A program made the translations under genes and the position numbers. The notes under the pieces are model-generated. The model ran no database searches. It had not been told where the DNA came from and worked only from the letters and a program-made list of their open reading frames with translations. A stretch of 11,424 bases of DNA from UBA6902 sp964393845 (lineage in GTDB: Bacteria > Nitrospirota > Thermodesulfovibrionia > UBA6902): the NCBI GenBank assembly GCA_964393845.1, contig CAYMUX010000107.1:1-11424 (forward strand), given 5' to 3'. This document shows, one piece after another, positions 1 to 7,022 of the stretch (position 1 is the stretch's first letter; each line of letters opens with the position of its first letter).

Positions 1-2043
1 CCCTTCATCCTTTTTATCAAACAGCTTATCCAGGTATTTGTCCGCTGCTTTTTTTATGGCGCGCTTGCCCGCCTTTTTGACATCAACGGTGTAAGATGGC
101 TCTTTAAATGTGCCTGAAATTTTGAGAGGGACCATTCCCCAGCCTTCATCGCTTTTAATATATCCCCCGATATTAGAACCCATGACCTTATCGGTAAGTC
201 GTGGCGAGAGTTTTAAATCAAAGGCAAGATCAAGTGTTTCATTAAGCCCGATATCGCCTTTTGGGTCCATTGAAAGATCGTCTGAGGAAAAAATACTGTC
301 CAGCCTCGCAACGCTATTTCTGACCTTGACTGTCCCGCGTGCCTGCTTCAGGTTTATTGTTTCAAGTTCTTTGATATTAAGAAACCGGGACAGGCCTTTT
401 GTAATATTGGCGCCTGTTATCTTTCCGTCCTTTATGTTGAAGTCAGCATCGGCAGAAAGGTTTCGCTTGATATTCTCCGGCAGCGTGCCTGAGCCGTCCA
501 TTCCAAGATTAAAGGTAATAATGCCGAACACCGTGTCCTTTGCCTTCGGGAAAAAGGTATTTACGATCTCATCTGCATGCAGAGAGTCGATATGGCCCGA
601 AAGGTTATATGAATACCCCGGCTTTGAAAGATCAACAAGACTGTTTATATTAAGCGCCCCTTTTCCGGCTTTGGCGGCCAGCTTCGTAATCTCCAGTTTA
701 TTGTCTTTGAGCTTGAACTGCATGAAAAAATCGCTCATCATCATATTTTTGTATACTGCGGCATCTATCTTGATTTCACCATTTGCCGTGATCTTGAGGT
801 CCAGAGGCCCAGGCTCTTTTGAGGTCTTACTGGGAACAGCCTGTTTGCTTCCGGCAGGAGCTTTATCCGCAGATTTGTCGGCGGGAATAAGCTGGTCGAT
901 GAAGAGCTGTTTTGAATATACATTGAGATTGATATCCTGATCCTTGAAATAATTTCTGACCGAGCCTTTTATTTCCAGGACGTTTTTATTCACTGTACTT
1001 CTGACGTCAATATTCATGGTCTTTTCGCTGAATTTTATATTTCCGTCAAGCAATACATTAATCTCGTTATACATAATGCCGAGTTCTTCCATAGTGACAG
1101 TGCCGTTTGCTTTTAAAGTGTCAGGTTTCTTAAGCTCGCCATTGAGCTTTACGTCTGCGGCAAGATCACCGGACAGTGAAATGTTTTTTATATCTGCAAA
1201 CTGAGACGCCGTTTTCTGTATGTCGGCAGTTTTTGTCTTTGGCAATATCAGGGCAATATCGATTTCAGGCGATGTTTTTAGATTATTGATTTTCCCTGTT
1301 ATGGAAAGCCGTATATCCTGGAAAGCAAGGTCTGCCCTGTCTATGCGGATGTCCTTTGATATAAGGTTTGCATTTACAGCATACTTAAGGCCTACAGTGA
1401 TATTATTGATTATCTTCTTTTGCGGCTTGTGCAGTATTATCTCATCGGCCTTCATTTTAATTTCCCCCTCGGTAAATATTTCCGAGCCGTCGTAGCTTTT
1501 TATGCCGATGTTGATGTCAGCGGAACTCCTGATATCAGGGATTTCTTTCATCATGTCAGTCATTGAGAATCTTGCGTTACTGATTGCAATATTGTTTACC
1601 AGTAATGAAACAGGAAGCCCCCCGGCCTCGTCTGATTTTTCTTTGATCTCTTCAGTCTCTTTCTTCTGCCCGATGTCTTCAAAATTAAACTTGCCGTCAT
1701 TACCTCGCTCGATATGTACTGCAAGAGAAACCAGTCTCAATTCGTCTATAACAACCTGCTTTGAAAGAAGAGGGAGTAATTTGAATTTCAGGACAAACTC
1801 CTGACATTTCACAAAGTCGCGAGTTTGATCTGCTTCTTTAATGGAGAAATCATTGAGACCGATGCCCTTAAAAATGCTGATGCTTATGTCGCCGATATGA
1901 ATCTTCCTGTTTAATGCCTTCTCAGCAGTCGGAACAATAAATCCCTTGACCCTTTCAGGAGTAATGTAGATTTTAATAAATACTATAAATGCAATGATAA
2001 TAGATGCGATTACAGAAGTTGTAATAAGCAGGATTTTTTTCAT
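1..2043 (-). CDS. AsmA-family envelope protein, 3' end cut by the window edge
   Basis: An uninterrupted frame of 681 codons runs from an ATG at 2043 to base 1, with no stop reached. The start is supported by AAGGAGGGG a few bases upstream. Residues 1-24 (MKKILLITTSVIASIIIAFI...) form one N-terminal membrane anchor followed by a long periplasmic region. The last ~200 residues carry the AsmA C-terminal pattern: a 'MDGSGTLPENIKRNLSADAD' segment, 'IKDGKITGANITKGLSRFL', then repeating beta-strand GD/GN turns and 'PLKISGTFKEPSYTVDVKKA'. The final residues seen are Lys/Asp-rich, so only a few codons are probably missing. AsmA-like proteins are long beta-groove inner-membrane proteins linked to phospholipid transport and outer-membrane assembly. 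It lies 70 bases downstream of the lipoprotein gene at 2114-2611 on the same strand and probably shares its transcript. The family assignment is firm; the exact role is unknown. Several open frames on the opposite strand are shadows. Confidence 0.88.
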   Translation of the reverse strand, partial: MKKILLITTSVIASIIIAFIVFIKIYITPERVKGFIVPTAEKALNRKIHIGDISISIFKGIGLNDFSIKEADQTRDFVKCQEFVLKFKLLPLLSKQVVIDELRLVSLAVHIERGNDGKFNFEDIGQKKETEEIKEKSDEAGGLPVSLLVNNIAISNARFSMTDMMKEIPDIRSSADINIGIKSYDGSEIFTEGEIKMKADEIILHKPQKKIINNITVGLKYAVNANLISKDIRIDRADLAFQDIRLSITGKINNLKTSPEIDIALILPKTKTADIQKTASQFADIKNISLSGDLAADVKLNGELKKPDTLKANGTVTMEELGIMYNEINVLLDGNIKFSEKTMNIDVRSTVNKNVLEIKGSVRNYFKDQDINLNVYSKQLFIDQLIPADKSADKAPAGSKQAVPSKTSKEPGPLDLKITANGEIKIDAAVYKNMMMSDFFMQFKLKDNKLEITKLAAKAGKGALNINSLVDLSKPGYSYNLSGHIDSLHADEIVNTFFPKAKDTVFGIITFNLGMDGSGTLPENIKRNLSADADFNIKDGKITGANITKGLSRFLNIKELETINLKQARGTVKVRNSVARLDSIFSSDDLSMDPKGDIGLNETLDLAFDLKLSPRLTDKVMGSNIGGYIKSDEGWGMVPLKISGTFKEPSYTVDVKKAGKRAIKKAADKYLDKLFDKKDEG

Positions 2044-2113
2044 ATCCCCTCCTTATCAGAAAGGTATCATTTCAAAAATCAATTTGTGCGAGGAAATCGG
2101 TCTATGGTATTTA

Positions 2114-2611
2114 TTATTTCACGCTGAACTCATGAATTCCCTGAGACCCCAGATACAGGTCGATATTCATTTCCCTGGGATCTTTTATAAATATGCCGAC
2201 AGGGACCGGCGCTAAGCGAACTGCACTGTCTTTATCTTTCCCGAAGTATCCGGCTACAATGCCCAGTAATTTTGTTCCTTCAGCCCTGTCAAGGGTTTCT
2301 GTTTTATCTTCATTCGGCAGGATAATGAATCTCTTGGACTCTATCACGCTGGAATCAAAGCGTTTGCAGCCTTTTAGCCCGGGCAAATCCTCATCTTTAT
2401 CGCTCAACTGATTAAAAGTGTCCTGCTCGCTTAATTGATAAATACACAGCAGGAGGGCCTGGGACTGTCCCTCATGAAGATTTAAATCGGGAACGCTTCT
2501 GACATGAAGCGTGATTGCGTCCCCCTCATACAGATATTTAGCAGGTGATGCGCATGAAATGACAAGCAGGGTTATAGAAATAATAACTATTTTCACGACA
2601 CTTTTATTCAT
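2114..2611 (-). CDS. TssJ/VasD-like outer-membrane lipoprotein
   Basis: The protein has 165 residues. Residues 1-20 are a lipoprotein signal peptide (basic NKSVVK, hydrophobic stretch, lipobox L-V-I-S-C20). The residue after Cys is Ala, which favours outer-membrane sorting. The mature part resembles TssJ (SciN/VasD), the lipoprotein that anchors the type VI secretion membrane complex. It shows a first strand 'ITLHVRSVPDLNLHEGQS', then 'ALLLCIYQLSEQDTFNQL', a later 'RFIILPNEDKTETL', and 'GTKLLGIVAGYF' near residues 112-123. Length is typical of TssJ. An SD-like AAGGGG lies 6 bases before the ATG. No other type Vi secretion gene is visible; the only same-strand neighbour is the AsmA-family gene downstream. 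It may therefore belong to a dispersed system or be a TssJ-fold lipoprotein with another partner. The family call rests on pattern recognition; participation in type VI secretion is not shown. Confidence 0.68.
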   Translation of the reverse strand: MNKSVVKIVIISITLLVISCASPAKYLYEGDAITLHVRSVPDLNLHEGQSQALLLCIYQLSEQDTFNQLSDKDEDLPGLKGCKRFDSSVIESKRFIILPNEDKTETLDRAEGTKLLGIVAGYFGKDKDSAVRLAPVPVGIFIKDPREMNIDLYLGSQGIHEFSVK

Positions 2612-2663
2612 TAGATGCCCCTTGTTATTTTAAAAAAATGTTAATAAATGTTTTAATGGACTC

Positions 2664-2692
2664 AGTATAACATAAGTTCCTTGACTTGTTAA
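2664..2692 (-). promoter_or_regulatory. Sigma70-type promoter for the TssJ-like/AsmA operon
   Basis: On the minus strand, TTAACA (2692-2687), a 17-base spacer and TATACT (2669-2664) form a good sigma70-type promoter. The predicted start near 2657 gives a leader of about 46 bases before the ATG at 2611. It overlaps the divergent plus-strand promoter, so that the two -35 boxes abut. Confidence 0.6.
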
Positions 2693-2708
2693 TTGCCTGC
2701 GCTATAAT
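2681..2708 (+). promoter_or_regulatory. Sigma70-type promoter for the thioredoxin-fold gene
   Basis: TTGACT (2681-2686), a 16-base spacer and a perfect TATAAT (2703-2708). The predicted start near 2715 leaves a leader of about 44 bases before the ATG at 2759. It overlaps the divergent promoter of the lipoprotein operon over bases 2681-2692. Confidence 0.68.
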
Positions 2709-2758
2709 TAAAGCATGATCCCATACAATGAAATTCACGGTGAATCGGGGGGATATAG

Positions 2759-3130
2759 ATGACAGGTGAAATAATCTGGGAAGAAAGTCTCAGCAATGCC
2801 GTAAAGCTGGCAAGAGATGAAGACAAACTTGTGCTGGCCGCTTTTTTTAGTCCGGCCTGCGAAGCATGTATCAGAATGAAAAAGTGTACGTTGATTACGG
2901 AAAGCGTTAAGGAATATATAAAGAAATATTTTGTCCCCCTTAAATATGAATCCGGCAGGGATGCAGACCAGTTCCTAAGGTTTGGAGTATCGGCAAAACC
3001 TGCATTCCTTGTGCTTGATTCAGAGGGCAACGAAGTATTCAGGAAGATAGGTTATTTTGATCCTGATTTATTTATTGGAAAGCTCGAAAAGGCAAGAAAA
3101 AAGGCCGCTCACCGGGCAGCTAAAAAATGA
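2759..3130 (+). CDS. Cytoplasmic thioredoxin-fold protein (CEAC motif)
   Basis: The protein has 123 residues and no signal peptide, so it should be cytoplasmic. It has the layout of a short thioredoxin-like domain: an N-terminal helix with 'ESLSNAVKLARDEDK', the strand 'LVLAAFF', the redox motif S-P-A-C34-E-A-C37 at the start of the next helix, and 'SAKPAFLVLDSEG' containing the cis-proline P81. A third Cys (C43) follows closely. The N-terminal region resembles the Thioredoxin_7/DUF255-type group that senses or reduces disulfides, rather than classical TrxA (WCGPC). The C-terminal tail (about residues 108-123) is strongly basic (KARKKAAHRAAKK). The ATG follows GGGGGGA at a usual distance. The gene is monocistronic between a strong promoter and a hairpin. 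The fold assignment is confident; the substrate is unknown. Confidence 0.85.
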   Translation: MTGEIIWEESLSNAVKLARDEDKLVLAAFFSPACEACIRMKKCTLITESVKEYIKKYFVPLKYESGRDADQFLRFGVSAKPAFLVLDSEGNEVFRKIGYFDPDLFIGKLEKARKKAAHRAAKK

Positions 3131-3143
3131 ATCATAGCGGAAA

Positions 3144-3185
3144 TCCGCCCTGTCCATGACAGACAGGGCGGAAAGAGCGGTTTTT
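3144..3185. terminator. Hairpin between convergent genes, probable terminator
   Basis: CCGCCCTGTC (3145-3154) pairs perfectly with GACAGGGCGG (3162-3171), extended by one T-A pair, around a 7-base loop. In the plus direction the stem is followed nine bases later by TTTTT (3181-3185), not immediately, so it is not a textbook terminator. It lies between the thioredoxin-fold gene and the convergent lemA gene and may serve both. Confidence 0.55.
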
Positions 3186-3217
3186 CAAACACACAGTAAA
3201 AATTTACAGTATAAAAA

Positions 3218-3793
3218 TTAGAACTTAACCTTCGGGGCCTCTTTTTCGCCTTCAGGAATTTCATAATATTCCGCGTTTGACACACCTGCAAAGCCGGCAA
3301 AGAACCTGCCGAAGAAGGTCCTTATATATGTGTTTAACATCTGTACTGCTTCGTTGTATCTCTTCCTCTCGACCGCGATCCTGTTTTCCGTGCCCTCAAG
3401 ACTGTCCTGGAGTTTCAGAAACGATTCGTTCGCTTTCAGATCGGGATACGTTTCCTTTAACACAAGCAATCTGGAAAGTACACCTTCAAGCTGGTTGGAA
3501 GCCTGCACTTTATCTTTCACTGTATTTGCCTGAAAATATTTGGTCCTTGCGTTTGCAATATTCTCAAAGAGCTCCTTTTCATGACCGGCATACCCCTTGA
3601 CGGTTTCAACAAGATTAGGTATCAGGTCATATCTTCTCTTTAACTGGTTCTCAACCTGTGCCCATGAGGCCTTTACATTTTCATCCATGACAATGACATT
3701 GTCATAGCCTTTACGCAACCAGCTGAAAGTCATTAAGCCAATCACCAGAATAATGCCTACAACTATGAGAGCTATTTTTAAACCTTTTGACAT
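3218..3793 (-). CDS. lemA: LemA family protein
   Basis: The protein has 191 residues. An N-terminal transmembrane helix (about residues 5-25, 'LKIALIVVGIILVIGLMTFS') is followed by the conserved LemA coiled four-helix domain. Hallmarks are 'YDNVIVMDENVKASWAQVE' (30-48), 'QLKRRYDLIPNLVETVKGYA' (50-69), 'HEKELFENIANAR' (71-83), 'YPDLKANESFLKLQDSLEGT' (116-135), and 'ENRIAVERKRYNEAV' (136-150). Length is typical (180-200). A strong AAAGGAGG precedes the ATG. It is the last gene of a three-gene minus-strand operon after the nucleotidyltransferase-like and TPM genes, with 75 bases to the TPM stop. LemA/TPM pairs are common in bacteria, and their joint role at the envelope is poorly defined. Confidence 0.95.
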   Translation of the reverse strand: MSKGLKIALIVVGIILVIGLMTFSWLRKGYDNVIVMDENVKASWAQVENQLKRRYDLIPNLVETVKGYAGHEKELFENIANARTKYFQANTVKDKVQASNQLEGVLSRLLVLKETYPDLKANESFLKLQDSLEGTENRIAVERKRYNEAVQMLNTYIRTFFGRFFAGFAGVSNAEYYEIPEGEKEAPKVKF

Positions 3794-3868
3794 ATTGAAT
3801 TCCTCCTTTGAAAAAGTGTTAATCGTTGTTTGTTATTCTAAAGTCATTCCATGAATTAACAGCTTAAA

Positions 3869-4666
3869 TTACCATCCCCCGGATGAGCCTCCCCCGCCGA
3901 ATCCGCCTCCGCCACCGCCCCCAAAGCTGCCTCCTCCACCGAAGCCTCCGCCTCCGCTCCAGCCGCTTCTTCTGCCTCCGCCTAACATGTTTGCCATGAA
4001 TAATAATAATAAAAGTCTGGGGTGTTTAATGAATAAATAGATCAGTCCAATAAAGAAGAGTACGCTGAAGATAATGCCCAGCAGTGTCGGCTTTTTGCGT
4101 CCCATACCCCCGTACGGAGAGGTTGAGCTGTTTCTCAGCTTCGGCATCCCGGCTATTTCAACACCGGCATCATCGGCAATTGTGTTTATTACGGCTAATG
4201 CAGCCGCTGCAATACCGTTGGAATAATCGCCTTTCTGGAAGTAGGGCACAAGATACTGTCTCCCGATACTGCCCGCAAGACTGTCGGGAAGAACGCCCTC
4301 AAGACCGTAGCCTGTCTCGAACCTGTATTTCTTGTCCTGAAGCGAGACAAGAAGCAGCGCCCCATTGTCCTTGTCTTTTTGACCAAGCTTCCATTTTTTA
4401 TGCGCTATCTCGATGGATAAATCCTCAATGGATTGGCCTTCAAGACTCGTGATCGTGAGTATAATCATCTGTGCCGTTGTTTTTTGTTCAAGCTCCAGCA
4501 GATATCTGTTAAGGCCGGCCTCTATATTGTCATCTATAATACCGGCAAGGTCCACTACATGATTGGAGGGTCTGTCGGGAATTGCAATCTCAGCAGATGA
4601 AGTAACCGCAAATAAACAAAGACACGCTACGATTAATAAAACTATATACTTATTCTTTAATCTCAT
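3869..4666 (-). CDS. TPM-domain protein (YgcG-like) with Gly-rich tail
   Basis: The protein has 265 residues. A signal peptide (about 1-25, cleavage likely after TSSA) leads to 'IPDRPSNHVVDLAGIIDDNI', the typical TPM-domain start. The TPM (formerly 'TPM phosphatase') domain runs to about residue 165 and includes 'TTAQMIILTITSLEGQSIED', 'KKWKLGQKDKDNGALLLVS', and 'YRFETGYGLEGVLPDSLAG'. A hydrophobic segment follows (about 194-228, one or two membrane passes), then a tail of almost only Gly, Ser and Phe from residue 229 to the terminal Trp. This is the standard YgcG/TPM layout. The ATG at 4666 lies inside the end of the upstream gene (17-base overlap), with AGGAAAG upstream, suggesting translational coupling. 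The TPM-LemA order supports a shared envelope function, which remains undefined. Confidence 0.93.
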   Translation of the reverse strand: MRLKNKYIVLLIVACLCLFAVTSSAEIAIPDRPSNHVVDLAGIIDDNIEAGLNRYLLELEQKTTAQMIILTITSLEGQSIEDLSIEIAHKKWKLGQKDKDNGALLLVSLQDKKYRFETGYGLEGVLPDSLAGSIGRQYLVPYFQKGDYSNGIAAAALAVINTIADDAGVEIAGMPKLRNSSTSPYGGMGRKKPTLLGIIFSVLFFIGLIYLFIKHPRLLLLLFMANMLGGGRRSGWSGGGGFGGGGSFGGGGGGGFGGGGSSGGW

Positions 4667-5396
4667 CTACCATCTTTCCTAACTTTTCCGTGGCCGCGTA
4701 ATAATCTTCAAATATTGTATTAAGTTCCTCAACAGAGGGCTTGATCTTGTCACGCTTTTCTTTAAGCACTTTGGCAAAGACATCGGCATTGATATTCACT
4801 GCCCCGGACAGCGCTGTAATCACATCACCCTGTTTCACCGGCGGCTCTTTGCCGAAGAGGACAATAAGCGCGCGGAAAAGGGGGATATATCCTGTAATTG
4901 ATTTTGCAAACCGCTCAGTCAGCATTTTCCTGTCCCCCAGGGAGGAGAGGTACCCCTGTCTCAGCCAGATGAGTTTGGTCTTGAGCTCCCTTTCGCACTG
5001 ATGTCTCAGGTTCTTCCTGCTGATTTCAATGTCTTTAAAGATATCTTCTCCGAACACAGTGGAATGGACGAGTTTGAAATTCAGAAATTCCACGGGGAAG
5101 ACGTCACGGGATGAATTGATGTAATCGTGGGTCATGATCAACGGCGCGGCCACCCGGTCCTTCCCGTACTTCTTGCCCAACGGCGCTAATATTTTAAGGA
5201 ACGTCATATCCATCTCTTTCAGGACGAATATGGAATTTACGTCAGACACTTTCTCGTCATAATCATCCGTAATTGCGGTGCCCGTGACATAGATTGAATG
5301 TATCCTGTCCTGGTATATTCCCAATATTTCATCCAGAAACGGTTTTATCCTTTTTGCAGCTGCCGGCTGCAAAGAATGCAGAGTAAGATCAGGCAT
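4650..5396 (-). CDS. Nucleotidyltransferase-like protein, first gene of the TPM-lemA operon
   Basis: The protein has 248 residues, with no signal peptide or membrane helix. Near the N-terminus 'IHSIYVTGTAITDDYDEKVS' followed by 'DVNSIFVLKE' resembles the polymerase-beta-type nucleotidyltransferase core (G-S-x...S-D-x-D-hhhh). Here the GS is G39-T40, and the second metal-binding Asp is Asn (S51-D52-V53-N54), so catalysis is doubtful. The C-terminal half is predicted helical (about residues 120-248), with charged stretches and 'FEDYYAATEKLGKMVDEIKE' at the end, as in KNTase/MNT helical tails. AGGAGG lies about 10 bases before the ATG. Its end overlaps the TPM gene by 17 bases, tying it to TPM and LemA. 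It may regulate or scaffold rather than transfer nucleotides. The fold is a moderate-confidence inference. Confidence 0.6.
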   Translation of the reverse strand: MPDLTLHSLQPAAAKRIKPFLDEILGIYQDRIHSIYVTGTAITDDYDEKVSDVNSIFVLKEMDMTFLKILAPLGKKYGKDRVAAPLIMTHDYINSSRDVFPVEFLNFKLVHSTVFGEDIFKDIEISRKNLRHQCERELKTKLIWLRQGYLSSLGDRKMLTERFAKSITGYIPLFRALIVLFGKEPPVKQGDVITALSGAVNINADVFAKVLKEKRDKIKPSVEELNTIFEDYYAATEKLGKMVDEIKE

Positions 5397-5420
5397 TTCT
5401 TTAATTCCTCCTGATTTAAG

Positions 5421-5520
5421 GTTGTTATTTAGAAATATGCTGATATAATTTAACTAGTTAATAAAATAACAGGCTCAAACAAGACATATGGTATCAGAAA
5501 TATGTTTCTAAGGCAACAAC
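5421..5520. repeat. Nested dyad symmetries in a divergent intergenic region
   Basis: The 194-base region between the divergent genes starting at 5396 and 5591 contains an inverted repeat. The left arm is GTTGTT-AT-TTAGAAA (5421-5435); the right arm is TTTCTAA-GGC-AACAAC (5505-5520), giving 13 matching positions interrupted by a 2/3-base mismatch. Between them is a perfect 12-base palindrome, TTAACTAGTTAA (5450-5461). AGAAATATG occurs directly repeated at 5431-5439 and 5496-5504, and the second copy extends to a small palindrome, AGAAATATGTTTCT. This could be a regulator-binding region for both genes. No clear promoter consensus is visible here. Confidence 0.45.
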
Positions 5521-5590
5521 AGCATTTGTTAATATTAACTTTAATGTTGCATAAATCCGGCAGTTATAAGAAAGATAAAAGGAGTGGGAA

Positions 5591-6013
5591 ATGAAAACTT
5601 TAAAGACAATGCTTCTTTTTTTAACACTTTTGACGATCGCTATCGGATGTTCAACTTCCGGTGAAAAGGCTTCCGGTATTTTCAAGAAAGAAGTCCAGGG
5701 AGAGATAGTTCATGATGCATTTACAGTAGGTCCGTCCGGTTCACATGAAGAGTGCATTGAGCTGCGTCCGGGGATGGTTTTTGATTATGAATTTGATGCC
5801 TCTGACTTTATAAACTTTAATATTCACTATCATGCAGTTGACGATATTCATTATCCTGTGAACAAAAAAGGCGTAAGGTTTGGAAAAGGTACGATTGATC
5901 CCGGCACGCATAATTATTATACCAAAGAGCAGGAATACTATTGCTTGATGTGGGACAATGTCAATGATGAGCCAGTCAGGATATCATTTACGTGCGTTCT
6001 CAGAGGAGAATGA
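5591..6013 (+). CDS. Unassigned lipoprotein, possibly GOLD-like beta-sandwich
   Basis: The protein has 140 residues. The signal peptide (KTLKTMLLFLTLLTIAIG) ends in a lipobox A-I-G-C20 with Ser next, so the mature protein is probably an outer-membrane lipoprotein facing the periplasm. The mature part is short (about 120 residues) and looks all-beta. The pattern 'ELRPGMVFDYEFDASDFINF', then 'NIHYHAVDDIHYPVNKKG', then 'YYCLMWDNVNDEPVRISF' resembles GOLD-type or emp24-like beta-sandwich modules, in which a Trp and Asn close the final hairpin. This is an inference from pattern only. It has three further Cys (in EEC, YYC and FTC) and several His. AAAGGAG lies just upstream of the ATG. The 100 bases after it contain only a weak five-base hairpin (CTCTG-ctg-CAGAG) with no T tract. 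Confidence 0.72.
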   Translation: MKTLKTMLLFLTLLTIAIGCSTSGEKASGIFKKEVQGEIVHDAFTVGPSGSHEECIELRPGMVFDYEFDASDFINFNIHYHAVDDIHYPVNKKGVRFGKGTIDPGTHNYYTKEQEYYCLMWDNVNDEPVRISFTCVLRGE

Positions 6014-6100
6014 GAAGACATCCTTAGTCAGAAGAATTCCTCGCAGCTCTGCTGCAGAGTAGTTCATCAAAAAAGATACCCCACGTTTTTGATATTAAGA

Positions 6101-6106
6101 TATAAT
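6101..6106 (+). promoter_or_regulatory. -10 element placing transcription start at the ATG
   Basis: A perfect TATAAT lies 7 bases before the ATG at 6114. A normal start about 7 bases downstream (6113) would give a message with no, or one, leader base. The -35 region at the expected spacing (around 6078-6083, ACCCCA) is poor, so the element may be weak or need an activator. Confidence 0.42.
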
Positions 6107-6113
6107 TAAATCT

Positions 6114-7022
6114 ATGGCGCTGCCTGAGTTTCCTCATTTCATGGAGATAGACTTATCTTTCAAGGGTATTATCAAGGACCATTTGTCCGGATATCCGTTG
6201 GAAGCCTCTGAATATACTTTTACCAACCTGTTTGCCTTCAGGGATTTATACAATTTTAAGCTGTCGCAGTTAAAGGACAATCTGATAATTTTGAAGGGTA
6301 CGAAACCGGTATCACTTTTCTGCCCCGTAGGTAATACAGAGATTATAAATGTACTGGATGAATTGTTTGATTATTTAAAAAAATATCCGGGTGAACCTTG
6401 TATCGAGAGGATACCGGAGAGTTTTGTAACGGCGCATTTGATAAGTAATGAAAGGTTTATAGTGGAGGAGGAGCGAAACCATTTTGATTATGTATATGAC
6501 CTCAAGGAACTTGTAGAACTGAAAGGCAGGAAATTCCATGACAAGAAAAATAAGGCAAATAAATTCAGGCATTCTTATAAATATAAATATGCCGCCCTTA
6601 CACCTGACCTGATCGGGGAGTGCCTTGAATTTGAGCGCCACTGGTGTGAGGTGAGGGAATGTGAAAAGTATTACAGCCTGAATAAGGAGCGGTGCGCAAT
6701 ACTGGAGATGCTGAATAATTTTGAATCACTGAACTTAAGGGGCGGTATAATAAGGGTTGAAAATAAAATAGCAGCGCTGACACTGGGAGAAAAGTTTTTA
6801 CCGGATACCTTTGTTATACATATTGAAAAGGCGCATACCGGCATGCCGGGGCTTTATCAGGTGATTAACCAGGAGTTCCTGATGCATGAGGCGAATGACT
6901 GCAGGTATGTAAACCGTGAACAGGATTTGGGAATTGAGGGTCTGAGAAACGCAAAGATGTCTTATAATCCCGTGAAGTTCATTAAAAAATACAGGGTACA
7001 TGAGAGAAGAGAGGGGCAATGA
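6114..7022 (+). CDS. DUF2156 (LPG-synthase C-terminal-like, GNAT-fold) protein
   Basis: The protein has 302 residues and is soluble. The N-terminal half begins 'FPHFMEIDLSFKG', 'YPLEASEYTFTNLFAFRDLY'. The C-terminal half carries 'TFVIHIEKAHTGMPGLYQVI' and 'YVNREQDLGIEGLRNAKMSY', followed by 'NPVKFIKKY'. This is the typical ending of DUF2156/COG4866 proteins, which share the acyltransferase-like double domain of phosphatidylglycerol lysyltransferase. The family likely transfers an acyl or aminoacyl group, but the substrate here is unknown. No Shine-Dalgarno is visible before the ATG at 6114 and TATAAT lies 7 bases upstream, so it may be leaderless. The next Met (codon 10, 6141) also lacks a ribosome binding site. 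Its TGA directly abuts the ATG of the DUF362-ferredoxin gene, so the two are co-transcribed and probably act together. Confidence 0.85.
   Translation: MALPEFPHFMEIDLSFKGIIKDHLSGYPLEASEYTFTNLFAFRDLYNFKLSQLKDNLIILKGTKPVSLFCPVGNTEIINVLDELFDYLKKYPGEPCIERIPESFVTAHLISNERFIVEEERNHFDYVYDLKELVELKGRKFHDKKNKANKFRHSYKYKYAALTPDLIGECLEFERHWCEVRECEKYYSLNKERCAILEMLNNFESLNLRGGIIRVENKIAALTLGEKFLPDTFVIHIEKAHTGMPGLYQVINQEFLMHEANDCRYVNREQDLGIEGLRNAKMSYNPVKFIKKYRVHERREGQ

Noticed and set aside
110..1804. Several plus-strand open frames of 60-276 codons
   Set aside because: They lie antisense to one continuous 681-codon minus-strand frame that has AsmA-family features; their Ser/Leu-rich translations match no family and they lack convincing ribosome binding sites.
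3277..3600. Plus-strand frames inside lemA, and similar ones at 4084-4452 and 4741-5001
   Set aside because: Shadows of lemA, the TPM gene and the nucleotidyltransferase-like gene, whose translations are clearly structured.
3871..3975. C-rich CCTCCGCC repeats as a DNA repeat or CRISPR-like array
   Set aside because: They encode the Gly-rich tail typical of TPM/YgcG proteins; unit length is irregular and no spacers exist.
5526..5570. Promoter for the lipoprotein gene (TTGTTA...CATAAA or TTAATG...TATAAG)
   Set aside because: Both combinations are weak and compete in an AT-rich stretch; neither stands out from background.
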